Origin: Bacteroidales bacterium
GTDB lineage: Bacteria; Bacteroidota; Bacteroidia; Bacteroidales; UBA932
Direction of reading: 5' to 3'
DNA length: 32,098 bases
Assembly (NCBI GenBank): GCA_016285175.1
Contig: JAEEQF010000001.1
Span: 1-32,098, forward strand
The notes beneath the pieces are model-generated. The model was not told the DNA's origin and did not search any database. It saw only the letters and a program-made list of their open reading frames with translations. A program made the position numbers and the translations under genes. The stretch's first letter is position 1. Each line of letters starts with the position of its first letter. This document shows, piece after piece, positions 1 to 8,841 of this stretch.

Positions 1-2426
1 ACGCCTCCATCCTGGGCGCCCTGGTCACGCTGGGCCAGAAAGGGCTTCTTATCGACTGCCAGGGAAACTGGGGCAACATCCTCACCGGCGACTCCAACGC
101 CGCACCGCGTTACATCGAGGCCCGGCTTTCCAAGTTTGCCAAGGAAGTGGTCTTCGACCCCAAGGTAACCCCCTGGATGACTTCCTATGATGGCCGCAAC
201 CAGGAACCCACGGAGCTTCCCGTGCGCTTCCCGCTGCTGCTGGCCCAGGGTACCGAGGGCATCGCCGCCGGTCTCAGTTCCAAAATCCTGCCGCACAACT
301 TCAACGAACTCATAGACGCCTCCATAGCCATCCTGCGCGGGGAACCCTTCGAAATCCTTCCGGACTTCCCCACCGGCGGCATTGCCGACTGTTCTAAATA
401 CAACCAGGGCCGCAGGGGCGGCATGGTAAAGGTGCGCGCCCGCATCAACAAGGTGGACAAGTCCACCGTCACCATCACGGAAATCCCCTACGGAAAGACC
501 TCCCAGGCCATTATCGACAGCATCATCAAGGCCAAGGACAAGAAGAAGATCAACATCAAGAAGATAGACGACATGACCACCGACAAGGTGGAGATCATCA
601 TCCATCTTCCCTCCGATGTCTCCCCGGACAAGACCATAGACGCCCTGTACGCCTTCACGGAATGCGAGACAAAGATTGCCCCCAACGCCTGCGTTATCCG
701 GGACAACAAGCCCGTTTTCCTGTCCGTGAACGAGATCCTGGAGTACGACACCTGGCACACCCGGGACATCCTGGAGGCGGAACTGCAGGTGAAACTGGGT
801 GAACTGGAGAATGATTGGCATTACAGTTCCCTGGAGCGCATCTTCTTCGAGAACCGCATCTACAAGGTGTTGGAACAGAACCAGATGAGCTGGGAGGAGC
901 AGTTGGACGACATCCTCAACCAGATGCTTCAGTACCAGGACCTCCTGCATCGGCCCATCGTGATGGAAGACATCCTGAAGCTGGTGGAGAAACCCGTTCG
1001 CAAGATTTCCAAGTTCGACACCAAGGCCCTGGACGAGAAGATCTACGCCATCGAGGACCAGATCAAGGACGTGAAGGACAAGCTGGCCCACATGACGGAC
1101 TTCACCATCGAGTGGTTCAAGGGCCTCAAGAAGAAGTACGGGAAAGACTGGCCCCGGCTCACGGAAATTTCCTCCCTGGAGAACATCACCGTCACCAAGG
1201 TGGTATCCAACAACGCCAAACTTTACGCCAACCTGGCGGAAGGTTTCGTGGGCATCGGCCTCAAGAGGGACGACGGCGGGGAATTCATCAGCGAATGTTC
1301 GGACCTGAGCGAGATTATCGTCATCGGCCGGGACGGCAAGTTCCGTGTTACCAAGGTGAGTGACAAGGCCTTCTTCGGCAAGGACCTCCTCTATGCCGGC
1401 GTCTTTGTCCGCAACGACGAACGCACCATCTACAACGTGATATACCGCGAGGGCAAGGGCCCGGCCCATTATGCCAAGCGCTTTGCCATCACCTCCGTCA
1501 CGCGCGACAAGGAATACGACATCACCACCGGGGCCGATGGCTCCAAGATCCTCTGGTTCACGGTGAACCATAACGGAGAGGCGGAGACCGTCCGCGTTTC
1601 GCTGCGGCCCAGGAAGGGGCTCAAGAAGACCTCGCTGGAGTGGGATTTCGCTACGCTCTCCATCAAGGGACGCGCCTCCAGGGGCAATCTGGTAACCAAG
1701 AATGCCATAGCCCGCATCCAGCTCAAATCCAAGGGCGTAACCACCCTGGAAGGCAAGGATATCTGGTACGATCCGGACATCCAGCGCCTGAACGAGGACG
1801 GCCGGGGAGACCACCTGGGCAAGTTCTCCGGTCAGGACCGCGTGCTGGCCATCTTCGCCGACGGTTCCTTCTACACCACCACCTACGACCTGGTGAACAA
1901 GTACCAGGGAGACGTGGTGCGGATAGAGAAGTGGAACCCGGGCCGGGTGTACACCGTCCTGTATTGGGACAACGCCGCCAAAGCGTACTATATCAAGCGC
2001 TTCAGCTTCCCGGAAAGCAACAATACGCCGCAGCTGTTCATTGCCGATACCCGCGGTTCCAAGTTGGTGGACCTGTCGGACGACCTGCACCCGCAGGTAA
2101 TCCTCACCTTCGGCGGCAAGTTCCAGCATCGGGAAGAGGAAATCCTTGATGCCGAGGAGTTTATCGCCAAGAAAGGCTTCGCCGCCAAGGGCAAGAAATG
2201 CTCCCCGTACGACCTCAAGTCCGTAGCCTTCGGAGAACCCCTGCACAAGCCGGAAGACGACATGGAACCGGCCGGGAACCCGGAGCCGATGGACGTGGAA
2301 ATTGACGAGGACTTCCCGGACGACGCCCCTGTGGCGGAAGAGGGAGACACCCCTGCCGCCCCGTCCAAAGATGAAGGTGACGCCCCCGTTGTGGACTTCT
2401 CCGACTGGGAACCTACCTTATTCTAG
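1..2426 (+). CDS. parC: DNA topoisomerase IV subunit A (5'-truncated)
   Basis: This is the DNA breakage-reunion subunit of a type IIA topoisomerase, which with ParE decatenates daughter chromosomes. The frame is open from base 3, so the start lies outside the window. The visible part begins just before the active site: NAAPRYIEARL places the catalytic tyrosine at codon 111-113, matching the AAxRYTE signature of GyrA/ParC. The tower and coiled-coil region follow, with a charged helix (EKIYAIEDQIKDVKDKL) near bases 1035-1090. A C-terminal DNA-wrapping domain follows, and the protein ends in a long acidic, proline-rich tail from about base 2230. The divergent C-terminal domain, without an obvious GyrA box (QRRGGKG), favours ParC over GyrA. 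Assignment to ParC rather than GyrA is inference from family resemblance. The stop is TAG at 2424-2426, and the recJ promoter follows directly. Confidence 0.9.
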   Translation, partial: ASILGALVTLGQKGLLIDCQGNWGNILTGDSNAAPRYIEARLSKFAKEVVFDPKVTPWMTSYDGRNQEPTELPVRFPLLLAQGTEGIAAGLSSKILPHNFNELIDASIAILRGEPFEILPDFPTGGIADCSKYNQGRRGGMVKVRARINKVDKSTVTITEIPYGKTSQAIIDSIIKAKDKKKINIKKIDDMTTDKVEIIIHLPSDVSPDKTIDALYAFTECETKIAPNACVIRDNKPVFLSVNEILEYDTWHTRDILEAELQVKLGELENDWHYSSLERIFFENRIYKVLEQNQMSWEEQLDDILNQMLQYQDLLHRPIVMEDILKLVEKPVRKISKFDTKALDEKIYAIEDQIKDVKDKLAHMTDFTIEWFKGLKKKYGKDWPRLTEISSLENITVTKVVSNNAKLYANLAEGFVGIGLKRDDGGEFISECSDLSEIIVIGRDGKFRVTKVSDKAFFGKDLLYAGVFVRNDERTIYNVIYREGKGPAHYAKRFAITSVTRDKEYDITTGADGSKILWFTVNHNGEAETVRVSLRPRKGLKKTSLEWDFATLSIKGRASRGNLVTKNAIARIQLKSKGVTTLEGKDIWYDPDIQRLNEDGRGDHLGKFSGQDRVLAIFADGSFYTTTYDLVNKYQGDVVRIEKWNPGRVYTVLYWDNAAKAYYIKRFSFPESNNTPQLFIADTRGSKLVDLSDDLHPQVILTFGGKFQHREEEILDAEEFIAKKGFAAKGKKCSPYDLKSVAFGEPLHKPEDDMEPAGNPEPMDVEIDEDFPDDAPVAEEGDTPAAPSKDEGDAPVVDFSDWEPTLF

Positions 2427-2431
2427 AGCTA

Positions 2432-2462
2432 TTGTTTTTTCGGCCCATTATTATTAACTTTG
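2432..2462 (+). promoter_or_regulatory. Promoter of recJ (Bacteroidota type)
   Basis: A TTG at 2432-2434 is followed after 20 bases by TAACTTTG at 2455-2462, an exact match to the Bacteroidota TAnnTTTG box. The recJ ATG starts 7 bases after the box, so the predicted transcript has almost no leader. Confidence 0.75.
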
Positions 2463-2469
2463 TACGATT

Positions 2470-4206
2470 ATGGGCATTTCCGAACGACAATGGACTGTAA
2501 AGACAGTTGCGGACGAGGAAACCGCGGCGCAGCTGGCAGCGGAACTTGGGATAGACCGGGTTCTGGCCAATCTGCTTGTCCAGCGCGGTGTATGCACGTT
2601 TGAGGATGCCCGCAGCTTCTTCCGCCCCCGCCTGGAAGATTTGCACGACCCGTTTTTGATGGCCGATATGGACAAGGCCGTGGAGCGCGTGCATGAAGCC
2701 ATCGCAGGCGGAGAAAAAATCCTGGTTTACGGAGACTACGATGTGGACGGCACCACCGCCGTGGCGCTGGTGTATTCCTTCATCCGCCGCTTCACCCAGA
2801 AAGTGGACTTCTATATTCCGGACCGTTACGACGAAGGCTACGGCCTTTCCTACAAAGGCCTGGACTGGGCCGGCGACAACGGGGTGAACCTCGTCATCAC
2901 CCTGGACTGCGGCATCAAGGCCATCGACAAGGTGGAGTATGCCCGGGCCAAGGGAATCGAAGTGATTATCTGCGACCACCACCTGCCGGAGGATGAACTT
3001 CCCGGTGCCGTGGCGGTGCTGGACCCCAAGCGGGAAGACTGCCATTATCCTTTCGACGACCTTTGCGGCTGCGGGGTGGGCTTCAAGCTGGTGCAGGGCT
3101 ATGTGAAGAAATACGACTTGGATCCGGAACTGCTGGATCCGCTGCTGGACCTGCAGGTGGTATCCATCGCATCGGACCTGGTGTCCATGACGGGAGAGAA
3201 CCGCATCCTGGCCCATTACGGCCTCAAACGCCTTAACGAGAATCCCCGGAAGGGCCTCCTGGCCATGATCAACCTGGCCAAGCTGGAACCCGGACACATC
3301 AACATAGACGATATAGTTTTCAAGATCGGCCCCCGTATCAACGCGGCCGGCCGTATGGAAAGCGGACGCCTGGCGGTGGAACTGCTCACAGCCACGGACG
3401 ACCAGACGGCCTTCCGGATTGGCGAACAGATCAACGACAGCAACAACGAGCGGAAGTCCATAGACCGGGAGATAACCCAGGAAGCCCTGGAGATGGTCCG
3501 GAACGGGGAGGCGCTGGAAACGGAGAATGTCACCATCGTCTATAATCCCACCTGGAACAAGGGTGTGGTGGGTATCGTGGCTTCCCGTCTGGTGGAGGCC
3601 TACTACAAGCCCACGGTGGTGCTCACCAAGAGCAACGGCTTTGTAACCGGCAGTGCCAGAAGCGTTTCCGGATTCGACCTATACGCCTCCATCGAAAGCT
3701 GTGCAGACCTTTTGGAGAATTTCGGCGGGCATGTGTATGCGGCAGGCCTCACCATGAAGGAAGACAATCTGGAAGAGTTCTGCAAGCGGATGAACAAGTT
3801 CGTTTCCGGCAATATCACCCGGGAGGAACTTACCCCGGTTGTGGAGATAGACGCCCGGCTGGATTTCTCGCAGATTACGCCCAAATTCACCCGCATCCTC
3901 AAGCAGTTCCAGCCCTTCGGCCCCGGCAACAGCAATCCGGTTTTCCTTACGGAGGACGTTTATGACGCCGGGAACGGCCGCAAGGTGGGCGCCGGCGGCG
4001 TGCATCTCAAGCTGGACCTCATGCAGGAGAGCCAGCCATACCGCCAGATTGCGGCCATCGGCTTCAACATGTCCGATTATTACGAGTACATCAAAGCGGG
4101 AAACCCCATCGATATCTGCTACTCCATCGTGGAGAACTTCTACCGCGGCTCATCCACCATCCAGCTCCGCCTCAAGGATGTGCGGGAGCGGGAAGACGTT
4201 ATTTAG
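2470..4206 (+). CDS. recJ: Single-stranded-DNA-specific exonuclease RecJ
   Basis: A 5'-to-3' single-strand DNA exonuclease of the DHH phosphoesterase family, acting in recombination and mismatch or base-excision repair in the cytoplasm. The 578-residue length is normal for the family. DHH motifs are intact: VYGDYDVDGTTA near residues 86-97, the ICDHHLPED motif near residue 167, and GPRINAAGRMESG near residue 288. The glycine-rich DHHA1 motif FGGHVYAAGLT lies near residue 418, and an OB-like C-terminal domain follows. The start at 2470 is fixed by the promoter box only 7 bases upstream. The gene stands alone; its TAG stop overlaps the TAA stop of the convergent aroK by two bases (TTAG at 4203-4206), and no terminator hairpin is visible between them. 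Confidence 0.95.
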   Translation: MGISERQWTVKTVADEETAAQLAAELGIDRVLANLLVQRGVCTFEDARSFFRPRLEDLHDPFLMADMDKAVERVHEAIAGGEKILVYGDYDVDGTTAVALVYSFIRRFTQKVDFYIPDRYDEGYGLSYKGLDWAGDNGVNLVITLDCGIKAIDKVEYARAKGIEVIICDHHLPEDELPGAVAVLDPKREDCHYPFDDLCGCGVGFKLVQGYVKKYDLDPELLDPLLDLQVVSIASDLVSMTGENRILAHYGLKRLNENPRKGLLAMINLAKLEPGHINIDDIVFKIGPRINAAGRMESGRLAVELLTATDDQTAFRIGEQINDSNNERKSIDREITQEALEMVRNGEALETENVTIVYNPTWNKGVVGIVASRLVEAYYKPTVVLTKSNGFVTGSARSVSGFDLYASIESCADLLENFGGHVYAAGLTMKEDNLEEFCKRMNKFVSGNITREELTPVVEIDARLDFSQITPKFTRILKQFQPFGPGNSNPVFLTEDVYDAGNGRKVGAGGVHLKLDLMQESQPYRQIAAIGFNMSDYYEYIKAGNPIDICYSIVENFYRGSSTIQLRLKDVREREDVI

Positions 4207-4700
4207 AGGCAGTCGATTATAATTTCATCGGCCACTTCCTGGGCCGTGAGTCCGTCCGTGTCAAGAACCACATGGGCGGCTTTTTGGTATAAGGGCTCCC
4301 GGGCCGATAAGCGCTCCGCCAGGCCCTCGCCGGCCAGGGGACGGCCGGCTTTCTGGCCTTCCAGGCGCGCCTGAAGCGTCTCCAGCGGGGCCTGCAGATA
4401 GATGCAGAGGGTCTTTTGCTGAAGCAGTTCCACCGCACCCGGGATGGTGACGGTGCCCCCGCCCAGGGCCAGGACCACGGTGGATTCGGCATATTTGGCC
4501 ACGGTCTTTTGCAGGGCCTGCTTTTCCAGGCGGCGGAATCCGTCTTCACCTTCGGCCCCGAAGATTTCCGGAATGCTCCTCCCGGCCTTTTTCACAATGA
4601 TCTCATCCAAGTCCAGGAACGGACACAGGAGCGCATCGGCCACAATGCGCCCCACCGTTGTCTTTCCGCTTCCCATGAAGCCAGTAAGGGTAATAAGCAT
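4203..4700 (-). CDS. aroK: Shikimate kinase
   Basis: Phosphorylates shikimate at the 3-hydroxyl using ATP in the chorismate (aromatic amino acid) pathway. At 165 residues it has the usual length. The P-loop GFMGSGKTT is at residues 7-15. FLDLDEII carries the Mg/shikimate-binding aspartates, FRRLE the shikimate-binding arginine, and GGGT the Walker-B-like glycine loop. AGRPLAG carries the lid arginine. It lies 12 bases downstream of the metallo-hydrolase gene on the same strand and probably shares its promoter. Another shikimate-pathway gene, aroE, is in the window at 29701 but in a separate unit. Confidence 0.95.
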   Translation of the reverse strand: MLITLTGFMGSGKTTVGRIVADALLCPFLDLDEIIVKKAGRSIPEIFGAEGEDGFRRLEKQALQKTVAKYAESTVVLALGGGTVTIPGAVELLQQKTLCIYLQAPLETLQARLEGQKAGRPLAGEGLAERLSAREPLYQKAAHVVLDTDGLTAQEVADEIIIDCL

Positions 4701-4712
4701 ACGTGCAATAAA

Positions 4713-5417
4713 CTAAATGCCCTGGATGGGGATGCCGTCCTGGGTCCAGTCGGCGTCGGGCTCGTTGAAGGGCTGGAGGAAGGGATTGGCCTGGGCTTCG
4801 CGGGCGATGGAAGTGGGCTGGCCGTGACCGGGGATTACGTCCGTCTCTCCGGGAAGGACCATCACCTTCTTGAGGAGGGAATCCATCAGGGTGTCATAAT
4901 CCCCTCCCGCCAGGTCTGTGCGGCCGATACTGCCGGCAAAAAGCGTATCCCCGCTTAGCAGCAGATTATCCTCCTTCACATAAAAGCACACGCTGCCGGG
5001 AGAATGGCCGGGGGTATGCAGCACCTTGAGGCCGATTCCGGCGAGGGACAGCTCATCCCCGTCCTGCAGGTCGCGGGTGGAAAAGCGGCTCTTAAGGAAC
5101 TCGAAGCCCTTTTCCATCCCCCGGAAGCCGCCTGTGATCTGGGACATGATATCCTTATCGGCCGGATGCATGTACACGGGAACCGGGTATAGTTCCAGCA
5201 GGCGCATCACGCCCCACACATGGTCAAAATGCCCGTGCGTGAGCAGGATGGCTTCCGGGGTGAGGCCTTTTTCCTTCAGGAATCCGGTGAGCCGCGCCAC
5301 GCCGTCGGGCGAAGACATGCCGGGATCCGCCACTATGCAGGCGGGGTTTTCATCGGCCCAGAGAACCACGCAATTGGTCTCCAGCGGATTGAATTGAAAA
5401 ATGCGGGTATGCAGCAT
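4713..5417 (-). CDS. Metallo-beta-lactamase-fold hydrolase, glyoxalase II-like
   Basis: A 234-residue cytoplasmic metallo-hydrolase. The di-metal ligands are all present: THGHFDHVWG (HxHxDH) near residues 60-69, HTPGHSPGS with the third histidine, SGDTLFAGSIGRTDL with the bridging aspartate, and VIPGHGQPT with the last histidine. The layout resembles short, single-domain glyoxalase II-like thioesterases and related hydrolases; the substrate cannot be read from sequence. No signal peptide is visible. It is the first gene of a two-gene minus-strand unit with aroK, and its promoter box (TAAATTTG on the minus strand) is 22 bases upstream of the ATG. Its promoter region is shared with the divergent deoxynucleoside kinase. 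Confidence 0.85.
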   Translation of the reverse strand: MLHTRIFQFNPLETNCVVLWADENPACIVADPGMSSPDGVARLTGFLKEKGLTPEAILLTHGHFDHVWGVMRLLELYPVPVYMHPADKDIMSQITGGFRGMEKGFEFLKSRFSTRDLQDGDELSLAGIGLKVLHTPGHSPGSVCFYVKEDNLLLSGDTLFAGSIGRTDLAGGDYDTLMDSLLKKVMVLPGETDVIPGHGQPTSIAREAQANPFLQPFNEPDADWTQDGIPIQGI

Positions 5418-5436
5418 AAGTCCTTGTCAAATTCGA

Positions 5437-5467
5437 TTGCAAATTTACGATAATTTTGCCAACTTTG
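5437..5467 (+). promoter_or_regulatory. Promoter of the deoxynucleoside kinase unit
   Basis: A TTG at 5437-5439 is followed after 20 bases by CAACTTTG at 5460-5467, one mismatch from TAnnTTTG. An alternative exact box, TAATTTTG, lies at 5451-5458 without a well-spaced upstream TTG. The ATG is at 5490. Confidence 0.55.
5440..5447 (-). promoter_or_regulatory. Promoter -7 box of the metallo-hydrolase/aroK unit
   Basis: The minus strand reads TAAATTTG, matching TAnnTTTG, with a 22-base leader to the ATG at 5417. I see no well-spaced upstream TTTG. The box directly touches the upstream element of the divergent promoter (5437-5467), so the two promoters overlap. Confidence 0.6.
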
Positions 5468-5489
5468 TAAGACAACAACCACGCATTAC

Positions 5490-6101
5490 ATGCACATCGG
5501 CATCGCAGGAAATATCGGCAGCGGAAAAACCACGCTTACAACCCTTCTGGCCCGCCATTATGGCTGGACGCCCAAGTTCGAGTCCGTCACCTACAACCCC
5601 TATCTGGCCGACTATTACAAAGATATAAAACGCTGGTCCTTCGCCCTGGAGATGTATTTCCTCCAGCAGCGCCTGCACGATGTCCTGGAAATCTCCAAAT
5701 CCAAGGAGGTCATTATCCAGGACCGCACCCTGTTCGAGGGGGTACACATCTTCGTGGCCAACAACTATGCCCAGGGGAACCTGTCGGAAAGGGATTATAA
5801 CACGTACATGGACACATACAACGTGATGATGGAAGTGGTGCATGAGCCGGACCTGATGATCTATCTCAAAAGCAGCATCCCCCACCTGGTTTCCCAAATC
5901 CAGAAGCGCGGAAGGGACTATGAACAAACCATCTCCATCGAATACCTCTCCGGCCTCAACGAACGGTACGAAAAATGGATTTCGGAGTACAAGGGAAAGC
6001 TCATCGTCATAGAGGCCGACAACCTGGACTTCCTCAACCGGCCGGAAGACTTCGCTTCCATCACGGACCGCATAGACGCAGAATTGTACGGACTGTTTTA
6101 G
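5490..6101 (+). CDS. Deoxynucleoside kinase, copy 1
   Basis: A 203-residue salvage kinase of the dNK/dGK/dCK family that phosphorylates deoxynucleosides to monophosphates. The P-loop GNIGSGKTT is at residues 7-15, the DRT motif (family DRS/DRT) at 78-80, and the lid QKRGRDYE near residue 138. The C-terminus DAELYGLF is shared with the next gene. An ungapped hand alignment gives about 129 identical residues of 203 with copy 2, so the pair arose by tandem duplication. The block around residues 81-114, just after DRT, differs most and may set substrate preference; that is inference. It is the first gene of a plus-strand unit with copy 2 (23-base gap) and the acyl-CoA ligase. Confidence 0.9.
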   Translation: MHIGIAGNIGSGKTTLTTLLARHYGWTPKFESVTYNPYLADYYKDIKRWSFALEMYFLQQRLHDVLEISKSKEVIIQDRTLFEGVHIFVANNYAQGNLSERDYNTYMDTYNVMMEVVHEPDLMIYLKSSIPHLVSQIQKRGRDYEQTISIEYLSGLNERYEKWISEYKGKLIVIEADNLDFLNRPEDFASITDRIDAELYGLF

Positions 6102-6124
6102 ATAAATAATAAAACTCAGATATT

Positions 6125-6748
6125 ATGCACATAGCTATTGCAGGAAACATCGGCAGTGGAAAGACCACGCTCACCAAGATGCTCGCAGCGCATTACGGCT
6201 GGACGCCCAAGTTTGAATCGGTGGATTTCAATCCCTATCTGGCCGACTTCTATGAAGACATGGAACGCTGGAGTTTCAACCTCCAGATCTACTTCCTGAA
6301 CAAGCGTTTCCAGGATGTGGTGGAGATCTCCAAGCACAAGGAAGTGATTATCCAGGACCGCACCATCTATGAGGATGCCCGCATCTTTGCGCCCAACCTC
6401 CACGCCATGGGGCTCATGTCCACCCGGGATTTCGAGAATTACAGCGACCTGTTCGACCTCATGATGTCGCTGGTGAACCCGCCGGACCTGATGATCTACC
6501 TGCGTTCCAGCATCCCCAACCTCATCGCCCAGATCCAGAAGCGCGGCCGTGAGTATGAGCGCTCCATCCGCATAGACTATATCACCGGACTCAACCAGCG
6601 TTACGAAGACTGGATCCAGAACTATAAGTCCCGCCTGCTCATCGTGGACGTGGACAACATCAAATTCGAGAACAAGCCGGAAGACTTCCAGTATATCACG
6701 GACAAGATAGACGCGGAACTGTACGGACTGTTCCCTTCGGAACAATAA
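6125..6748 (+). CDS. Deoxynucleoside kinase, copy 2
   Basis: A 207-residue paralogue of the preceding kinase with the same P-loop (residues 7-15), DRT motif and arginine-rich lid (QKRGREYER), and a four-residue extension (PSEQ) after the shared GLF end. Deoxynucleoside salvage is the expected role; which base each copy prefers cannot be told. In Lactobacillus, tandem dNK genes encode a dAK/dGK pair that works as a heterodimer, and a similar partnership is possible here. The short A-rich gap before it (6102-6124) shows no promoter box, so it is probably co-transcribed with copy 1. Confidence 0.9.
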   Translation: MHIAIAGNIGSGKTTLTKMLAAHYGWTPKFESVDFNPYLADFYEDMERWSFNLQIYFLNKRFQDVVEISKHKEVIIQDRTIYEDARIFAPNLHAMGLMSTRDFENYSDLFDLMMSLVNPPDLMIYLRSSIPNLIAQIQKRGREYERSIRIDYITGLNQRYEDWIQNYKSRLLIVDVDNIKFENKPEDFQYITDKIDAELYGLFPSEQ

Positions 6749-6758
6749 ACACTTCATC

Positions 6759-8675
6759 ATGGAAAGACCCACCATCATAGATTTCGTTGAAAAGTATTCA
6801 AGGAAATATGCCAGCTATGTCTATCTCCGGGAAAAGGTAGACGGGGAATGGAAGGAAATCACGCAGGAGCAGACCCGCCTGGAGGCATACCGCATCGGCG
6901 CCGGCCTCATGTCGCTGGGGCTCAAGAAGGGGGACAAGATCGCCTTGCTCTCGGAAAGCCGCGCCATGTGGATCCTGGCAGAGCTGGGTGCCATGTATGC
7001 AGGCGCAACGGACGTTCCCCTCTCCGTAAATCTGGGAGAAGGGAAAGACCTGGTGTTCCGCATCAACCATTCAGACTCCAAGTGGATCCTGGTATCCGGC
7101 AACCATCTGCCCAAGATCCGCGCCATCCTCCCGGAATGTCCCAATGTAGAGAAGGTTATCGTCTTTGACGACACGGCTTTCGACTATGATAAGCTGGAAG
7201 CCAGGGAAATCCGGATGAGTGAGATCCAGAAGATGGGCGACGAATTCCTCAACGCCCACCGGGCCGAATTCGAAGCCCGTTTCCGGAGCATCGGCCCGGA
7301 CGATTATGCCAACATTTCCTATACTTCCGGCACCACGGCGGATCCCAAGGGCATCCTCCTCACCCACCGGAACTATACGGCCAATGTGGAGCAGGGCAGT
7401 TCCGTCATCAGCATCCACGAAAAGGCCGTCATGCTCATCATCCTGCCGCTGGACCACTGCTTTGCTCATGTGGCGGGCATGTATACCATGATGATCTACG
7501 GCGGCTCCATCGGCTTTGTCCCCATCGGCAAGAATGCCATGGCCACCCTGCGCAACATTCCCGTGGCCATTGCGGAAACCCGTCCGCATGTGATGCTGTC
7601 CGTGCCGGCTCTGGCCCGCAACTTCAAGAAGAACATTGAAAGCGGCATCAAGAAGAAGGGCGGCTTCACGGAGAAACTCTTCTACTTCGCCCTCAACAAC
7701 GCCATCAAGTACAACAAGGAATACTACAACCGGGGAACCGGCGGCACTTTCTGGAGAAAGCCCCTCGTAGCCCTGTTCGACAAGATTATCTTCTCCAAGG
7801 TCCGGGAGAGTTTCGGCGGAAGGATGCGCTTCTTCGTAGGCGGCGGTGCCCTGCTGGACATCGAGCTGCAGCGTTTCTTCTGCGCCGTGGGCATGCCCAT
7901 GTTCCAGGGTTACGGCCTCACGGAAGCTACGCCCATCATCTGCGCCAATTCGGAAGGCCATGCCCGTTTCGGCTCCTCCGGACGCCTGGTCAAGCCCATG
8001 GACTGCGTAATCCAGGACGCCGAAGGCAAGGAAGTTCCCCACGGCACCCGCGGAGAGATTGTGATCCGGGGAGAGAACGTGATGGCCGGCTACTGGAAGA
8101 ATCCCAAGGCCACGGCCGATACCATCATAGACGGCTGGCTGCACACCGGCGACATGGGCTACATCTGCCCGGAAGACCCGGAATTCCTGTATGTGGTGGG
8201 CCGATTCAAGAGCCTCCTCATCTCCTCCGACGGAGAAAAGTATTCCCCGGAAGGATACGAGGACAACCTTACGGAAAGCTCCAAGTGGGTGGCTGCCTGC
8301 GTCCTGCACAACGACCAGAAGCCGTTCTGCGTGGCCCTGGTGGTCCCGGACAAGGCCGCCCTTGCGGACGCCTGCCAGAAGAAGGGACTGGACCCTGCCA
8401 CGGAGGAGGGCAAACGCTACATGCTGGACCTCATCCAGGCCGATGCGGATTCGTACAAGAAAGGCGGCAGGCACGAAGGTATGTTCCCGGAGCGCTGGCT
8501 GCCGTCGGCCATCGGCATCTGCGACCAGGAATTCACCATCGCCAACAAGATGATGAACTCCACCATGAAGATAGTCCGCGGCAAGGTGGAAGAACACTAT
8601 GCCCCCCTGCTGGATTATCTCTACACCGCCGAAGCCAAAGACATCCACAACGCCCGCAACCTGGCGGCGCTGTAG
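6759..8675 (+). CDS. AMP-binding long-chain acyl-CoA ligase
   Basis: A 638-residue adenylate-forming enzyme that activates fatty acids to acyl-AMP and then acyl-CoA. The ATP-binding P-loop is YTSGTTADPKG at residues 188-198, with Ala-Asp where many members have Gly-x. GYGLTEATP, the GWLHTGDMGY motif with the ribose-binding aspartate, and GRFKSLLISSDGEKYSPEGYED follow. Near the C-terminus STMKIVRGKV carries the usual catalytic-lysine region. No membrane segment is obvious. It follows the second kinase by 10 bases, so it is likely the last gene of that unit, although the metabolic link is not evident. The stop is 18 bases before the first copy of the 145-bp repeat, which may serve as a 3'-end structure. 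Confidence 0.9.
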   Translation: MERPTIIDFVEKYSRKYASYVYLREKVDGEWKEITQEQTRLEAYRIGAGLMSLGLKKGDKIALLSESRAMWILAELGAMYAGATDVPLSVNLGEGKDLVFRINHSDSKWILVSGNHLPKIRAILPECPNVEKVIVFDDTAFDYDKLEAREIRMSEIQKMGDEFLNAHRAEFEARFRSIGPDDYANISYTSGTTADPKGILLTHRNYTANVEQGSSVISIHEKAVMLIILPLDHCFAHVAGMYTMMIYGGSIGFVPIGKNAMATLRNIPVAIAETRPHVMLSVPALARNFKKNIESGIKKKGGFTEKLFYFALNNAIKYNKEYYNRGTGGTFWRKPLVALFDKIIFSKVRESFGGRMRFFVGGGALLDIELQRFFCAVGMPMFQGYGLTEATPIICANSEGHARFGSSGRLVKPMDCVIQDAEGKEVPHGTRGEIVIRGENVMAGYWKNPKATADTIIDGWLHTGDMGYICPEDPEFLYVVGRFKSLLISSDGEKYSPEGYEDNLTESSKWVAACVLHNDQKPFCVALVVPDKAALADACQKKGLDPATEEGKRYMLDLIQADADSYKKGGRHEGMFPERWLPSAIGICDQEFTIANKMMNSTMKIVRGKVEEHYAPLLDYLYTAEAKDIHNARNLAAL

Positions 8676-8693
8676 GCCATCTGCCGCCGCTTG

Positions 8694-8838
8694 TTGCCGC
8701 GAATCCACAAAAACGGGCCGCCAGTGCATTCTGAGTGTACTGGCGGCAATGTTTTAGGCCGAAAAGGCCGATTTCCTTGCCGCGAATCCAGCTGGAGGGC
8801 CGTAGAATGGCGAATCGGTGGATTCGCGGCAAAGCAGA
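8694..8838 (+). repeat. REPIN-like 145-bp repeat, copy A
   Basis: It starts with TTGCCGCGAATCCAC and has the inverse GTGGATTCGCGGCAA near the end; a third, direct core TTGCCGCGAATCCA lies inside at about 8778. Between them are a strong hairpin (GCCGCCAGT paired with ACTGGCGGC) and a GGCC-GAAAA-GGCC hairpin. It matches copy B at 135 of 145 positions, with nine of ten differences in a 16-base block near 8802-8817. It sits between the ligase stop and the transposase stop, 3 bases from the latter. Confidence 0.9.
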
Positions 8839-8841
8839 CAC

